Positions 48,404 to 57,121 of a stretch of DNA of 58,478 bases are shown piece after piece. Below the pieces are notes generated by a model. The model was not told the origin of the DNA and did not search any database. It saw only the letters and a program-made list of their open reading frames with translations. Within the stretch, counting starts at the first letter, position 1, and the number at the start of each line of letters is the position of its first letter. The stretch covers positions 1-58,478 of the forward strand of contig JAKTTS010000029.1 in assembly GCA_030560485.1 (NCBI GenBank), written 5' to 3'. Source of the stretch: Ascoidea tarda (nom. inval.). Lineage: Eukaryota; Ascomycota; Saccharomycetes; Ascoideales; Ascoideaceae. The translations under genes were made by a program, and so were the position numbers.

Positions 48404-49755
48404 GTAGTAGTAGTAATAGTAGTACTGATGGAGGAAGAATTGTTTTCCCTAAAGGATTTTGATTTTAGGGATTTTTTTTTAATTTTTGATATTGAGTTTA
48501 TTGCATATGGGTTAGCTATGTTGAGAATTTTCTGATCTAAAGAGTTGTTACCAGTAGAAAAAAAATTGTTCAGGTTATTTATTGTGTCTATGCTAGTTAT
48601 TGTATTTGTATTTGTATTTGAATTATTTAAGTGGTTGTTATTATTAAGATCATTTGATATTGAGTTGTTGGATATGATTTGTAGGAGAGTTGAAGCAGTG
48701 TCGCTTAATTTTTGGTTGTGATTGTGGTTATAGTTGTAGTTGTCAGTGGAAGAAGGGGAGTTGAAGCTCTTTGATTTTCTATGAATTTTTTTGTTTGTGG
48801 TGGTTGTATTTTGATTGGAAGAAAGTGGCAATATGTTTTGATCGAAAGATCTTTTATTGTTTTTTAGAGTTGAATGGGTCAAATTCAAAAAGGAAGTTTC
48901 TAGTTGGTCGTTGATTTTGTTTGGATAATTTTGAAAGTTGGAGGAATCTAGTATTTTTTTAGAGGAGGGAGTTGAAGATGACTGAATCGAGTATTCGTTA
49001 TTGAAATTTTCAAACTTTGTGTTGTTGTTGTTTGTGGTATTTCCAGAGATATTTTGTTTATTGTTTAACATGTGAACGAGAGAGATGATATTTTGGGATT
49101 CCAATTTGTCAATACCCTTTTCTTGTAGGTAAAAAGATAAGATTTCATCTGGAGATTTATCATTATTTTCGTTTATTATTGAGTTTATAGATGACTTATC
49201 GTTATTCTGGTTATTCTGATTGTTTTGGTTGTTTTGGTTGTTTTGGTTATTATTGATATCGGTGGTATTTTGTTTGGTGGATATTTGGGGGCTTGAGGTT
49301 ATGTTATTTAGTTTGGACAAATCGGGAGGAGCAAAAGTAAAAGGTTTTAGATTGACAGATTTGAAATGAACATCACTGGAAGAAGGCCTTGGTTCAATTT
49401 GTATGGTTATATTGTTATTGGGAGGATTGGATGGGTCTGGCAGAGACTGGAGATTGTGGTTAATATCGTGATTGTCGCGACTGGAATTTGTAGGAAGAGG
49501 TTTGGGGTGGGAGGGCTTGGTGGGGCTTGATTTGAACCAGGAAGTAGGCGAGAAATAATTGGTGAATCTGGAGAACTTGTTGAGAAGAGGAAGAGCAGCA
49601 GAAGAGGCAGAGGAGTGGGAGTGGGAGTCGTCGTTGAGAATAACAATACGCTTGTCTTTCTGAGAAGGAGGTCTGTCGTAGGGAGTTTTGGAGGGCAGCG
49701 AGCGAGAGGCAGAGGCCTTGTTTGCTCTGGAGCGAATAACTCGTTTGTTGTCCAT
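47611..49755 (-). CDS. NUP60: Probable Nup60, nuclear basket nucleoporin
   Basis: Nup60 anchors the nuclear pore basket to the inner nuclear membrane and recruits Mlp1/2 and Nup2. The 714-aa protein is mostly disordered and Asn/Ser-rich, but short motifs align in order with S. cerevisiae Nup60 as I recall it. These are a basic N-terminus plus a hydrophobic-aromatic stretch (LPLLNKFSRFTNYFSPTSWF, about residues 55-74) suitable as an amphipathic helix, LQEKGIDKLESQNIISLV, TASTLLQIISNN, NIANPYAINSISKIKKK, FNKYKPSKSSSLRE (Nup60 FTKYKPARSSSLRS) and a C-terminal EKALLYKSVFKF (Nup60 NKVEAFKSLYTF). The KYKP-SSSLR motif and the C-terminus make the call fairly firm. It is divergent from URM1. Confidence 0.85.
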
Positions 49756-50027
49756 GGAGGCGTGAGGAAGAACAGGAGCAGAAAAGAGGAGGAGCAGAGA
49801 GCTTTAAGTAGCAGGCACAGCACGAAAGGTGATACAAGAGTGGTTTGGTGTGATATTGTTACTGTTTTCCTCCAAATTAAAACTCAGCTCACTCATAAAA
49901 ATTTCTGTTTTGATGCTCCCACACAAAACGCGCACACGTGCCGCCCGGTGGGCTGGATCTGGAAGCCAACCGAAGCAGCACCAGAAGCACCAGAAACAGT
50001 ACCAGCACCAGCACCAGAAGCAGCACA
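49756..50027. promoter_or_regulatory. Divergent promoter, NUP60 / URM1
   Basis: This is 272 bp with CACGTG at 49935-49940 in a GC-rich island that continues into URM1. A CCAGCACCAG-type short repeat (50,000-50,020) lies directly before the URM1 ATG. Confidence 0.65.
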
Positions 50028-50384
50028 ATGAAGGTCACTGTTGAATTGCTAGGCGGCTTGCACCAGATCTTCACCTTTGGCGCCAAAATCGTCGACGTCA
50101 ACGTCCTGGAGGAGGCCGAGCTCGGGGCGCTCGTCGAAACGTTGTGCCTCTCCCTCAGCTCCAGCTTCTCCAACTGCTCGCCCTCCCTCGCAGATCCTGT
50201 GTATCGATCCAGCCTTGCTCGCTTTGTCGACTGCGAGCATCTCCAGCTCACCGGCGAGTACAAGATCATTCCAGGCATCATGGTCCTCATCAACGACGTC
50301 GACTGGGAGTTGTTTGAAGAGGAGGAGACTGTGCTCGAGCCCAACGACGTTATCACCTTCACCTCCACTCTCCATGGTGGCTAG
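50028..50384 (+). CDS. URM1: Urm1, ubiquitin-related modifier / tRNA thiolation sulfur carrier
   Basis: Urm1 is thiocarboxylated by Uba4 and supplies sulfur for the 2-thiouridine of tRNA wobble positions; it also modifies proteins such as Ahp1. The 118-aa product has the beta-grasp start [14 protein letters not shown], the conserved [15 protein letters not shown] segment, and the invariant end [12 protein letters not shown] with the C-terminal Gly-Gly to be activated. A Ser-rich loop insertion makes it longer than the 99-aa S. cerevisiae protein. The gene is unusually GC-rich and C-ending in codon use for this window: of 17 Leu codons I count ten CTC and only one CTG. It ends 79 bp from the convergent NAS2 stop. 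Confidence 0.97.
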   Translation: MKVTVELLGGLHQIFTFGAKIVDVNVLEEAELGALVETLCLSLSSSFSNCSPSLADPVYRSSLARFVDCEHLQLTGEYKIIPGIMVLINDVDWELFEEEETVLEPNDVITFTSTLHGG

Positions 50385-50463
50385 GTCTCTGCCATTAGCA
50401 CGACGATTTCAATTACTCTAGATACAACATATATATTCACCTGCTGCAAATACATGCTTTCTA

Positions 50464-51162
50464 TCACAACGCAACCAACTTGCATCCCAAGAGGCCCTGC
50501 CCTTCCCACTCGTACGATGGCACCAATTCCAACGTAATTCTGCTGAACTTTTCCTTATCGCTTTCACTCCCACTCTTTTCACGTAGCACTCTCAACTGCA
50601 CCTTCTTCCCTTTTTTGCCTTGCAAGTACTCGTTCAATTGCTTGAATCCCACTTTTGTCCTATCAAACGTATTGAAATCAAACTCCTGGTCAATTTGAAT
50701 TATCTTATCCTCCTTGATTAATCCACTCTTAGACCCTGGCGATCCACTTAAAACTTCAACGACTTTTAGAAATGGCGCATCGTTTTCCCCATCTTCATTG
50801 CTGACATACTCATCTGTTTCTTTAACACTGCTGAAATACTGCACAAGACCGACCTCAATCTTACCCATCAACTTTTTCAAATCGTTTTGTAAATAGTTCA
50901 CCTTCTTCCTTATCAATATAACCTCGTATATATCTATATCCCCCCTGGGAAACCCTTCTTCATCGATAATCTTGCTCTCCATGTCACATCCATATTTCAC
51001 CTTCATCTCGTTCAAGCTAAACTTAATCTCCTCTTCAATCTTTCCCTTCAATTCAATCATCTCTTTATTACTTAGCCCGCCATTTAAATCATACTTATCA
51101 ATATCATAATCTTTATCCAATACAACATAATTGTTCTCTTTAGTAATCTCTTTTCTAATCAT
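50464..51162 (-). CDS. NAS2: Nas2, proteasome regulatory particle assembly chaperone (p27/PSMD9)
   Basis: Nas2 binds the C-terminus of Rpt5 and delays its docking during 19S base assembly. The 232-aa protein starts at ATG 51162 (an upstream in-frame GTG is not needed). It has the N-terminal helical Nas2 domain (about 30-115, with GFPRGDIDIYEVILIRKKVN and LQNDLKKLMGKIE) and a C-terminal PDZ domain (about 130-215: FLKVVEVLSGSPGSKSGLIK, EDKIIQID). FPR-x-DID is a family hallmark. Length is close to S. cerevisiae Nas2 (220 aa). It is divergent from IRC22. Confidence 0.93.
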   Translation of the reverse strand: MIRKEITKENNYVVLDKDYDIDKYDLNGGLSNKEMIELKGKIEEEIKFSLNEMKVKYGCDMESKIIDEEGFPRGDIDIYEVILIRKKVNYLQNDLKKLMGKIEVGLVQYFSSVKETDEYVSNEDGENDAPFLKVVEVLSGSPGSKSGLIKEDKIIQIDQEFDFNTFDRTKVGFKQLNEYLQGKKGKKVQLRVLREKSGSESDKEKFSRITLELVPSYEWEGQGLLGCKLVAL

Positions 51163-51548
51163 TTTCACTCAATTACTCTTTCCTTCTTCCTTTTCTTCTT
51201 CCTCTTTATCTTTTATCTGTCTATTGCCACTCCCATATATAAAGGGCAACCTGGTAACACCCCTGCCTCTCTTGTCAATTACTCCCATTCGTATCACTCT
51301 TTGTCACATGACACTCTCCCAATTTCCTGCCACATCACCAAACAATCTTCAAACTCTTTTCAAACAATAGCAAAAATACTGAAAATTTTTGATCAGAGGA
51401 ATTTCATCTTTATCAATTCAACCTTTTAACAACCTTCTTAACACTTTTTCAATTTGCTACTTAACAAAATTATAAAATTATAAAATTATAGAATTATAAA
51501 AACACAAAAAATACGTAAAAAGTACATAAAATATATATACGAAAAAAA
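51163..51548. promoter_or_regulatory. Divergent promoter, NAS2 / IRC22
   Basis: This is 386 bp. It holds a TCACATGAC element (51,304-51,312), a relative of the CACGTG box, and a TATA-like ccatatataaagg (51,232-51,244). A repeated attataaa run sits at 51,470-51,500, before an A-rich leader next to IRC22. Confidence 0.6.
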
Positions 51549-52391
51549 ATGATTTGCTCAAATTTTTTTCTTTTGCTTTTCTTTGCTCTGTTTTCCTCAA
51601 TTCTCGCTATTGAACAAAAATCTCCCCCAATAAGCTCTGATAACAATAACGATAACAATGACGACAACCAAATAATTAATGACTTGCACTTTAATATATC
51701 CTACGACTTATCTCTTGCCGGCGTCAAACTACCAACCAACGATCCCTACAAACCAATCCATCTCTTTAATACAGATCAAATTCTCGTCGACTACTCCTTC
51801 CAAAATGATGATCTAGAAAATGAAGTCAAAGTCGTTGGTCTTGGTGGTAACTTTAAAAACCCTCTCAACAATAAAATCATTGCAAATTTATCTGACTCAA
51901 ACATTGGCCCAATCTCAATCGTCCCTCATCAATCAAAATCCTTTCAACAAAAGATTTCTATCAACTTGAATTCTGACGAAAGCCAACTTTACTTACTATC
52001 TCCAAATATCTACATTGTCTACTTGAACAGATTAATGGTCATAACAACTAAACCTCAATTACTAACCGTAGCTGACAAACCCGTTTCACTCTTTGATTTG
52101 CAATTCTTATCAATCATATTGACTTTGTCCACCAGTTTCTCGGCTTTATTCTACTTCCTCTTGACAAAATTCGTTCTTCCTTATTTCGGTATTAATAACT
52201 TCAATCTATTGGATAAATTGCCTTTTTTATCAAAAAAGTTTCCTTCATCAACCAAACAATCTTCTTTTGACTCATCATCTGCTAAAACAACAGGCGCTAC
52301 AATTAACGAAAAAGGGTTTGATGAATCTTGGTTACCAAGTAATCACTTACAAAAAACTTCATCTAAAAAATCAATCAATTCCAAAAAATAA
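51549..52391 (+). CDS. IRC22: Irc22, ER membrane protein related to TRAP-alpha
   Basis: This ER type I membrane protein is distantly related to the translocon-associated protein alpha subunit. The 280-aa sequence has a clear signal peptide (residues 1-20, ending SSILA), an Asn/Asp-rich spacer, and a beta-sandwich luminal domain with two potential N-glycosylation sites (NISY, NLSD). One transmembrane helix lies at about 187-208 (LSIILTLSTSFSALFYFLL), followed by a basic cytosolic tail with DESWLP, which matches the DESWLP-ETYKK end of S. cerevisiae Irc22 as I recall it. It is longer than Irc22 (225 aa) mainly through the tail and spacer. It lies in tandem with NOC3. Confidence 0.85.
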   Translation: MICSNFFLLLFFALFSSILAIEQKSPPISSDNNNDNNDDNQIINDLHFNISYDLSLAGVKLPTNDPYKPIHLFNTDQILVDYSFQNDDLENEVKVVGLGGNFKNPLNNKIIANLSDSNIGPISIVPHQSKSFQQKISINLNSDESQLYLLSPNIYIVYLNRLMVITTKPQLLTVADKPVSLFDLQFLSIILTLSTSFSALFYFLLTKFVLPYFGINNFNLLDKLPFLSKKFPSSTKQSSFDSSSAKTTGATINEKGFDESWLPSNHLQKTSSKKSINSKK

Positions 52392-52742
52392 TTCTACTTT
52401 ATAGCATATATTTTATCTTTAAAAATTAAACAATCAAATATTAATAAATAGTTAAAAATCTTTCTCAAAAATTATCATAAATAAAAATTAAAAAATTCAT
52501 AAACTGTTTTGACACTTTGCTGTAGATCCATGCATATATATGTATACGTGTATGCACATTAACATATACATGCAAAACTCCATTTCCATGGATCTACTGG
52601 TTAAAGTTCAAACTTTTTTAAATTTTTCAAATGAATTGAGCAAAAGAGAAAAAAAATTTAATCAAAAATATTGCTTTTAAAAAGACCTCGTTTGATTATT
52701 TTAAACCACAAGATTTTAACTATATCAACTAAAATACTAGCA
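52392..52742. other. Intergenic, IRC22 3' flank and NOC3 promoter
   Basis: This is 351 bp of AT-rich sequence with a run of alternating TA/TG-type steps (52,535-52,575: catatatatgtatacgtgta and following) that could be flexible or cruciform-prone. The NOC3 frame is open upstream to 52,671, but without an ATG before 52,743. Confidence 0.6.
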
Positions 52743-55010
52743 ATGGGTAAACGAAAGATTAAAGAAACTCCTCAATCGAGAAAAAGAAAAAAATTAATCA
52801 CAAATCAAGACAGCCAACTAGATTCCTTCTCATTTTCCAGCAAAAAATTATCCAAAAATTATAGTAATATCTTAAATAGAGATAATGATAAGGATTATGA
52901 TGATCTAGAGTTGAAGCCAAGGTCTTTTAAAAATATGCCTGATAATGATGACACAGTAGAGGGTTTACCAATTAAAACTAAAGATGGCTCTATTAAACGA
53001 GTAATCAGAAAAAAAGAAAAATTAAAACCTATCCATCAAGATGAAATACACAGCGACGATGATCATAATGATGCCGAAAATCAATATAACGATGGCAAAA
53101 AAATAAACTCAAAAAGTAGAAATTCTGATTCTGATTCTGATTCCAATTCTGATTCCGACAATGAAAACGAAGATGAAAGTAATGCAAATTTAGAACAAAA
53201 AGTTATTTTGTTAAAAGAAAATATTGCAAATATAGTTGAAACAATCTTGGAAAATCCTGAAGAAAACATATCAAATTTATCAAAATTAACCAAATTAGCA
53301 TTATCAAAAAACCCAATAACTTCTAACTATTCTTTATTATCTTTAGTCCATATTTTCAAAAATATTATACCTGGTTATAAAATAAGACCTTTGACTGATG
53401 TTGAAAAAAAAGAAAAAAAAATTTCAAAAGAGGTTAAACTGTTAAGAAATTTCGAGCAAAATTTAGTCAAATATTATAAAATCTACTTGGATATACTATC
53501 TTCATTAGCAAGTAATAGAGTTTCAAATCAAAATAATAATAATAATAATAATATTGATGACAATGATAGTAAAGATTCAAGCCCAAATAAAAATAAAAAT
53601 AACGACAATAATACTTTTAATTTCAACAAAAAGATTACTAAAAAACTCAAGAATCAATCTAGTGAAACAATAAAAATTAACAAAAGATTATCTACCATAA
53701 TAGCCTGTGACCTAGCATCCTCAGTTCATCACTTTAATTTTCGAAATGAACTAATTCAAATAATCATCGACTATTTACGATCGTCTCAAAATATTTCGAA
53801 TTTAAACAACGATGATTTAAATGTTTTCAACAAGGCTTTTGACACATTGTCAAATTTATTTAAACTTGATTCAATTAATGGGGATTTGTCTTTTGATATT
53901 TTAAGAATGTATATAAAATCTTTTAAAATATCTAACAATTCGAATTCCAAAACTTTTAGACTAAGAAATCCAACATTATTAAATATTTTATTGAAAATAT
54001 CAATTTTATCAGATTATGATCCAGATTTATTATACGATGATGAAAATAATTCGAATAAAAATAAAAGTTCAAAAAATAAGAATAGAAAACATCTATCCAA
54101 AAAGGAAAAGAAAGCTCGTAAAGAAACCAAAGAAATTGAAGAGGAATTTAGAATTGCTCAACAACAAATAACTGAGAAAGAAAGAGATAGGTTTCAGGCT
54201 GAAATATTAAAAATGCTATTGATTTTTTACTTGAATTTATTGAAATTTCAGATTGAAGGTAATTTTAAAAATTTAAATCTAGAACTAATAACAGTTGTTT
54301 TAAAAGGTTTAGCTCAATATGGACATATGGCAAACATTGATCTACTAGGTGATTTCTTACAGATTTTAAAAGAAATTGTTTATGAGTTGGTTTTGAAAAC
54401 CCAGGAAGAACAAGACAAATCTAAAAACATTGAAGATAATGGAAAATTTAATTTACTTACAAACGATGATTGTTATGTAATGTTATTGTCTATTGTAACG
54501 TCTTTTCAATTAGTTTCAAATCAAGCCCAACTAAAAATCAAAATCGATTTATCCTTTTTTATTGAGTGTTTATATTCAATTTTACCAGTTCTATCAATAA
54601 ATTCTAATACTTTAAATTCTTCAAAAACTATAAACTTATTGATAAAATCTTTAGATACTATTTTTTTTAGCTCCAAGTCATCTGGCAATAGATTAAGAGC
54701 TTTAGCATTTACAAAAAGACTTTATGTGGTGCTATTGAATTCTTCTGAAAAATCTTCTTTGGTTTTGCTACGATTTATTGAAAAATTGATGAATAAATAT
54801 AGTGAAATTGAAAGTTTATATTTATCTGAGGATCAAGATACTGTTGCTAATGGAATATATCAAATCAATGTTAATGATATAAATAGATGTAATGCTGACT
54901 GTGCATTAATTTGGGAAATGGCTCTATTAGTAAATCATTACTGTCCTGAAACTAAGAAAATGTCTTTATCTTTATATAATAAAGCAATCAAAGGAAACGT
55001 TAAAAAATAA
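52743..55010 (+). CDS. NOC3: Noc3, pre-60S ribosome biogenesis and replication factor
   Basis: Noc3 works with Noc2 in intranuclear maturation of 60S subunits and also associates with ORC/MCM in budding yeast. The 755-aa protein starts MGKRKIKETPQSRKRKK. The NOC signature region (KKISKEVKLLRNFEQNLVKY, YKIYLDIL, IIACDLASSVHHFNFRNELI) and the CBF/Mak21-type C-terminal half (ALIWEMALLVNHYCP, LYNKAIKG) are clear. Acidic/Ser-rich DSDSDS-type and Asn-rich insertions lie near residues 125-155 and 285-310, and a highly basic segment near 440-470. It is somewhat longer than S. cerevisiae Noc3. It converges with SNU66 across 143 bp. Confidence 0.94.
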   Translation: MGKRKIKETPQSRKRKKLITNQDSQLDSFSFSSKKLSKNYSNILNRDNDKDYDDLELKPRSFKNMPDNDDTVEGLPIKTKDGSIKRVIRKKEKLKPIHQDEIHSDDDHNDAENQYNDGKKINSKSRNSDSDSDSNSDSDNENEDESNANLEQKVILLKENIANIVETILENPEENISNLSKLTKLALSKNPITSNYSLLSLVHIFKNIIPGYKIRPLTDVEKKEKKISKEVKLLRNFEQNLVKYYKIYLDILSSLASNRVSNQNNNNNNNIDDNDSKDSSPNKNKNNDNNTFNFNKKITKKLKNQSSETIKINKRLSTIIACDLASSVHHFNFRNELIQIIIDYLRSSQNISNLNNDDLNVFNKAFDTLSNLFKLDSINGDLSFDILRMYIKSFKISNNSNSKTFRLRNPTLLNILLKISILSDYDPDLLYDDENNSNKNKSSKNKNRKHLSKKEKKARKETKEIEEEFRIAQQQITEKERDRFQAEILKMLLIFYLNLLKFQIEGNFKNLNLELITVVLKGLAQYGHMANIDLLGDFLQILKEIVYELVLKTQEEQDKSKNIEDNGKFNLLTNDDCYVMLLSIVTSFQLVSNQAQLKIKIDLSFFIECLYSILPVLSINSNTLNSSKTINLLIKSLDTIFFSSKSSGNRLRALAFTKRLYVVLLNSSEKSSLVLLRFIEKLMNKYSEIESLYLSEDQDTVANGIYQINVNDINRCNADCALIWEMALLVNHYCPETKKMSLSLYNKAIKGNVKK

Positions 55011-55153
55011 TAAAAAATGTAATTCTTTCAATAAGATTAATAGACAAAACTTCATTTCCTAACCAGTAGACTATTAGAAATAAGTATTAGAAATATAATA
55101 GCACAATAATTTTAAGTAATATAAAGCCATTCAATTAACAAAATAATTCAGGA

Positions 55154-56935
55154 CTATTTGTCAGCTCCATTTCCGTGAAAAGTACGTGAAAGATGTTTAT
55201 AAGCTTGTTTAGTTGTTAACAGTTTTCCATTATCATCAAAATATTTCAACTCGACAACTGGGTTATAACCTTTCAAACTTTTTTCAATTAGCTTTTGATT
55301 ATTATAGAAGATTTCTTTATTTTTTTGAGACAAAATTTGTTCCTTTTGTTTCAAAGACAATTTATTAAAATTTTTATTACTCTTTAGTTCTTGTTTGATT
55401 TTTCTTGATTTAATTTCATCATTCAATTTCAATAATTTTAAATTGTTTTTTAAAGCCATTTGTTTTTTGTAATTTGTATTAATAGAATTATCATCATTTT
55501 CGCTCAAAGAAAATAAGTTGGAACTTTGATTCGAATTTGATTTGTTATCGAGAAATTTGATTGTATCAGCTAAACTCAAACTGAAATTTGGCTCACCATC
55601 AAATTGACTATTACTTTCATTATCATTGTTGATAGTATTAGTGAAATGATTTTCATTTGTTTTTTGCAATTTTTGTTTCATTAATTTTTCATTTTTATTT
55701 TTATCAAGTTTCTGAAACTTACGCTTAGGATTTCTAACAATAGGTGTTTTATATTCATCCTCCTCATTTTTTAAATCTTTAGTATCTAGAGCAGTTTTAG
55801 AAGATTTCATTGAGGATAAAAAATCAGAGATTTCATCAATTACTAAGCCATGTGAATTGCTGCTACCAATAAAAATATTATTATTATTATGATCATAATC
55901 ATTATCGTTACTGTTTTTTGACTTTGACAATTTTGCATTTAAAAGATTTTTCTTTTTTCTTTGTAAAGATAATAACTTCTGTAATTCTCCATCATCAACA
56001 ATACCATCATCATCATTTATTAGATCAATGTGAACAAACTTTTTATTTTTAACCCCTGTGTGATCAGATTCATTATTACCCATCAATGATAATTTCATAG
56101 ATTCACTTTTTTTATTTTTCTTTATCTTTTTCTTATTTTTTTTAAAAGTCACTGATTTGCTATTTTTACTTTTCAGATAATCTAAAGACTGAATATCATT
56201 AGGTCTTTCGTCTTTATCAAATTGTAAATCTATTTCATCATAATACAATTTTTTATTTTTCATATCATTAGTATTATTAATCTGATCAAGTTGTTTTTGA
56301 TATTGTTGAAATTGCTCATTAATATATTCTTCATCCTCATAATTATTAATCTTTTTTTCTTTGGAATCTTCATGTAAATTAGTAGTATATTCATTATCAT
56401 TATTATTTACCAATTCGTCATTTTTATGATTAAATTTATCATCATCAGACTCAGAATCAGATAAAAAGTTTTCTTTGTCTTTCAAAGTTAAAATAATATT
56501 ATCATCAACAAAAATTTTGCCTATTAATTGCTTGGATATCTTAATATCATCTTGAGCATCCTGTTTTTGAACATTGTCATTATCATTAGTCTCATGTATA
56601 GTGTTTTCATCTCTATTGTTAGTATTTTCATTAAAAGTTGGTGAATAACTACTACTTCTGAAAACTAATAAAGAACTTAACCATGAATCTGTATCATCAA
56701 CGCTATCTAGCTTTGATGATTCTTTAGATATACTTTTGTCTTTATTTAACGATCCTTGGTCATTGATTTGAACTTTTCTTTCAGACTTGCTAGTTTTGTT
56801 AAATTTGGACTTTTTCACACTGATAGGATCGTTTGGTAGGTTTTTGGTAGGTTTTACTGCGATAGTTAGAATAGGCTTCAAACCAAGTCCAATACGAATT
56901 CTGTTGGTCTCTTCCAACGATATTTCTTCAACCAT
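55154..56935 (-). CDS. SNU66: Snu66, U4/U6.U5 tri-snRNP protein (SART1 family)
   Basis: Snu66 is a tri-snRNP component needed before spliceosome activation; in fungi it also binds the ubiquitin-like Hub1 through N-terminal HIND motifs. The 593-aa protein starts at ATG 56935, two codons inside the open frame. The N-terminal EEISLEETNRIRIGLGLKPI is the SART1/Snu66 signature. The C-terminus VELKYFDDNGKLLTTKQAYK followed by HLSRTFHGNGADK is the conserved SART1 end. The middle is Asp/Asn/Lys-rich, with LSLADTIKFLDNKS typical of the family. Length is close to the S. cerevisiae protein (587 aa). It is divergent from MPP10 with a 186-bp shared promoter. Confidence 0.94.
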   Translation of the reverse strand: MVEEISLEETNRIRIGLGLKPILTIAVKPTKNLPNDPISVKKSKFNKTSKSERKVQINDQGSLNKDKSISKESSKLDSVDDTDSWLSSLLVFRSSSYSPTFNENTNNRDENTIHETNDNDNVQKQDAQDDIKISKQLIGKIFVDDNIILTLKDKENFLSDSESDDDKFNHKNDELVNNNDNEYTTNLHEDSKEKKINNYEDEEYINEQFQQYQKQLDQINNTNDMKNKKLYYDEIDLQFDKDERPNDIQSLDYLKSKNSKSVTFKKNKKKIKKNKKSESMKLSLMGNNESDHTGVKNKKFVHIDLINDDDGIVDDGELQKLLSLQRKKKNLLNAKLSKSKNSNDNDYDHNNNNIFIGSSNSHGLVIDEISDFLSSMKSSKTALDTKDLKNEEDEYKTPIVRNPKRKFQKLDKNKNEKLMKQKLQKTNENHFTNTINNDNESNSQFDGEPNFSLSLADTIKFLDNKSNSNQSSNLFSLSENDDNSINTNYKKQMALKNNLKLLKLNDEIKSRKIKQELKSNKNFNKLSLKQKEQILSQKNKEIFYNNQKLIEKSLKGYNPVVELKYFDDNGKLLTTKQAYKHLSRTFHGNGADK

Positions 56936-57121
56936 TACCACAATTTTCTGCTTTTGCTTCTTAACCCCAAAGCACCAAAAGCATCAAAATCGGTTTTAAA
57001 CCAAAACCAGAAAACAAAAGACCCGCAAAAATGGATTTTTATCAACACGTGCTCAATTATTTTTTTTTTTGGCAGAAAATTTCAGTGAAACTTTTCAGCA
57101 GAGGAAGCAAAAACATCAAAG
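56936..57121. promoter_or_regulatory. Divergent promoter, SNU66 / MPP10
   Basis: This is only 186 bp between two RNA-machinery genes. It contains CACGTG at 57046-57051 followed by a T-tract (57,060-57,070), a common arrangement of a general regulatory factor site next to poly(dT). Confidence 0.7.
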
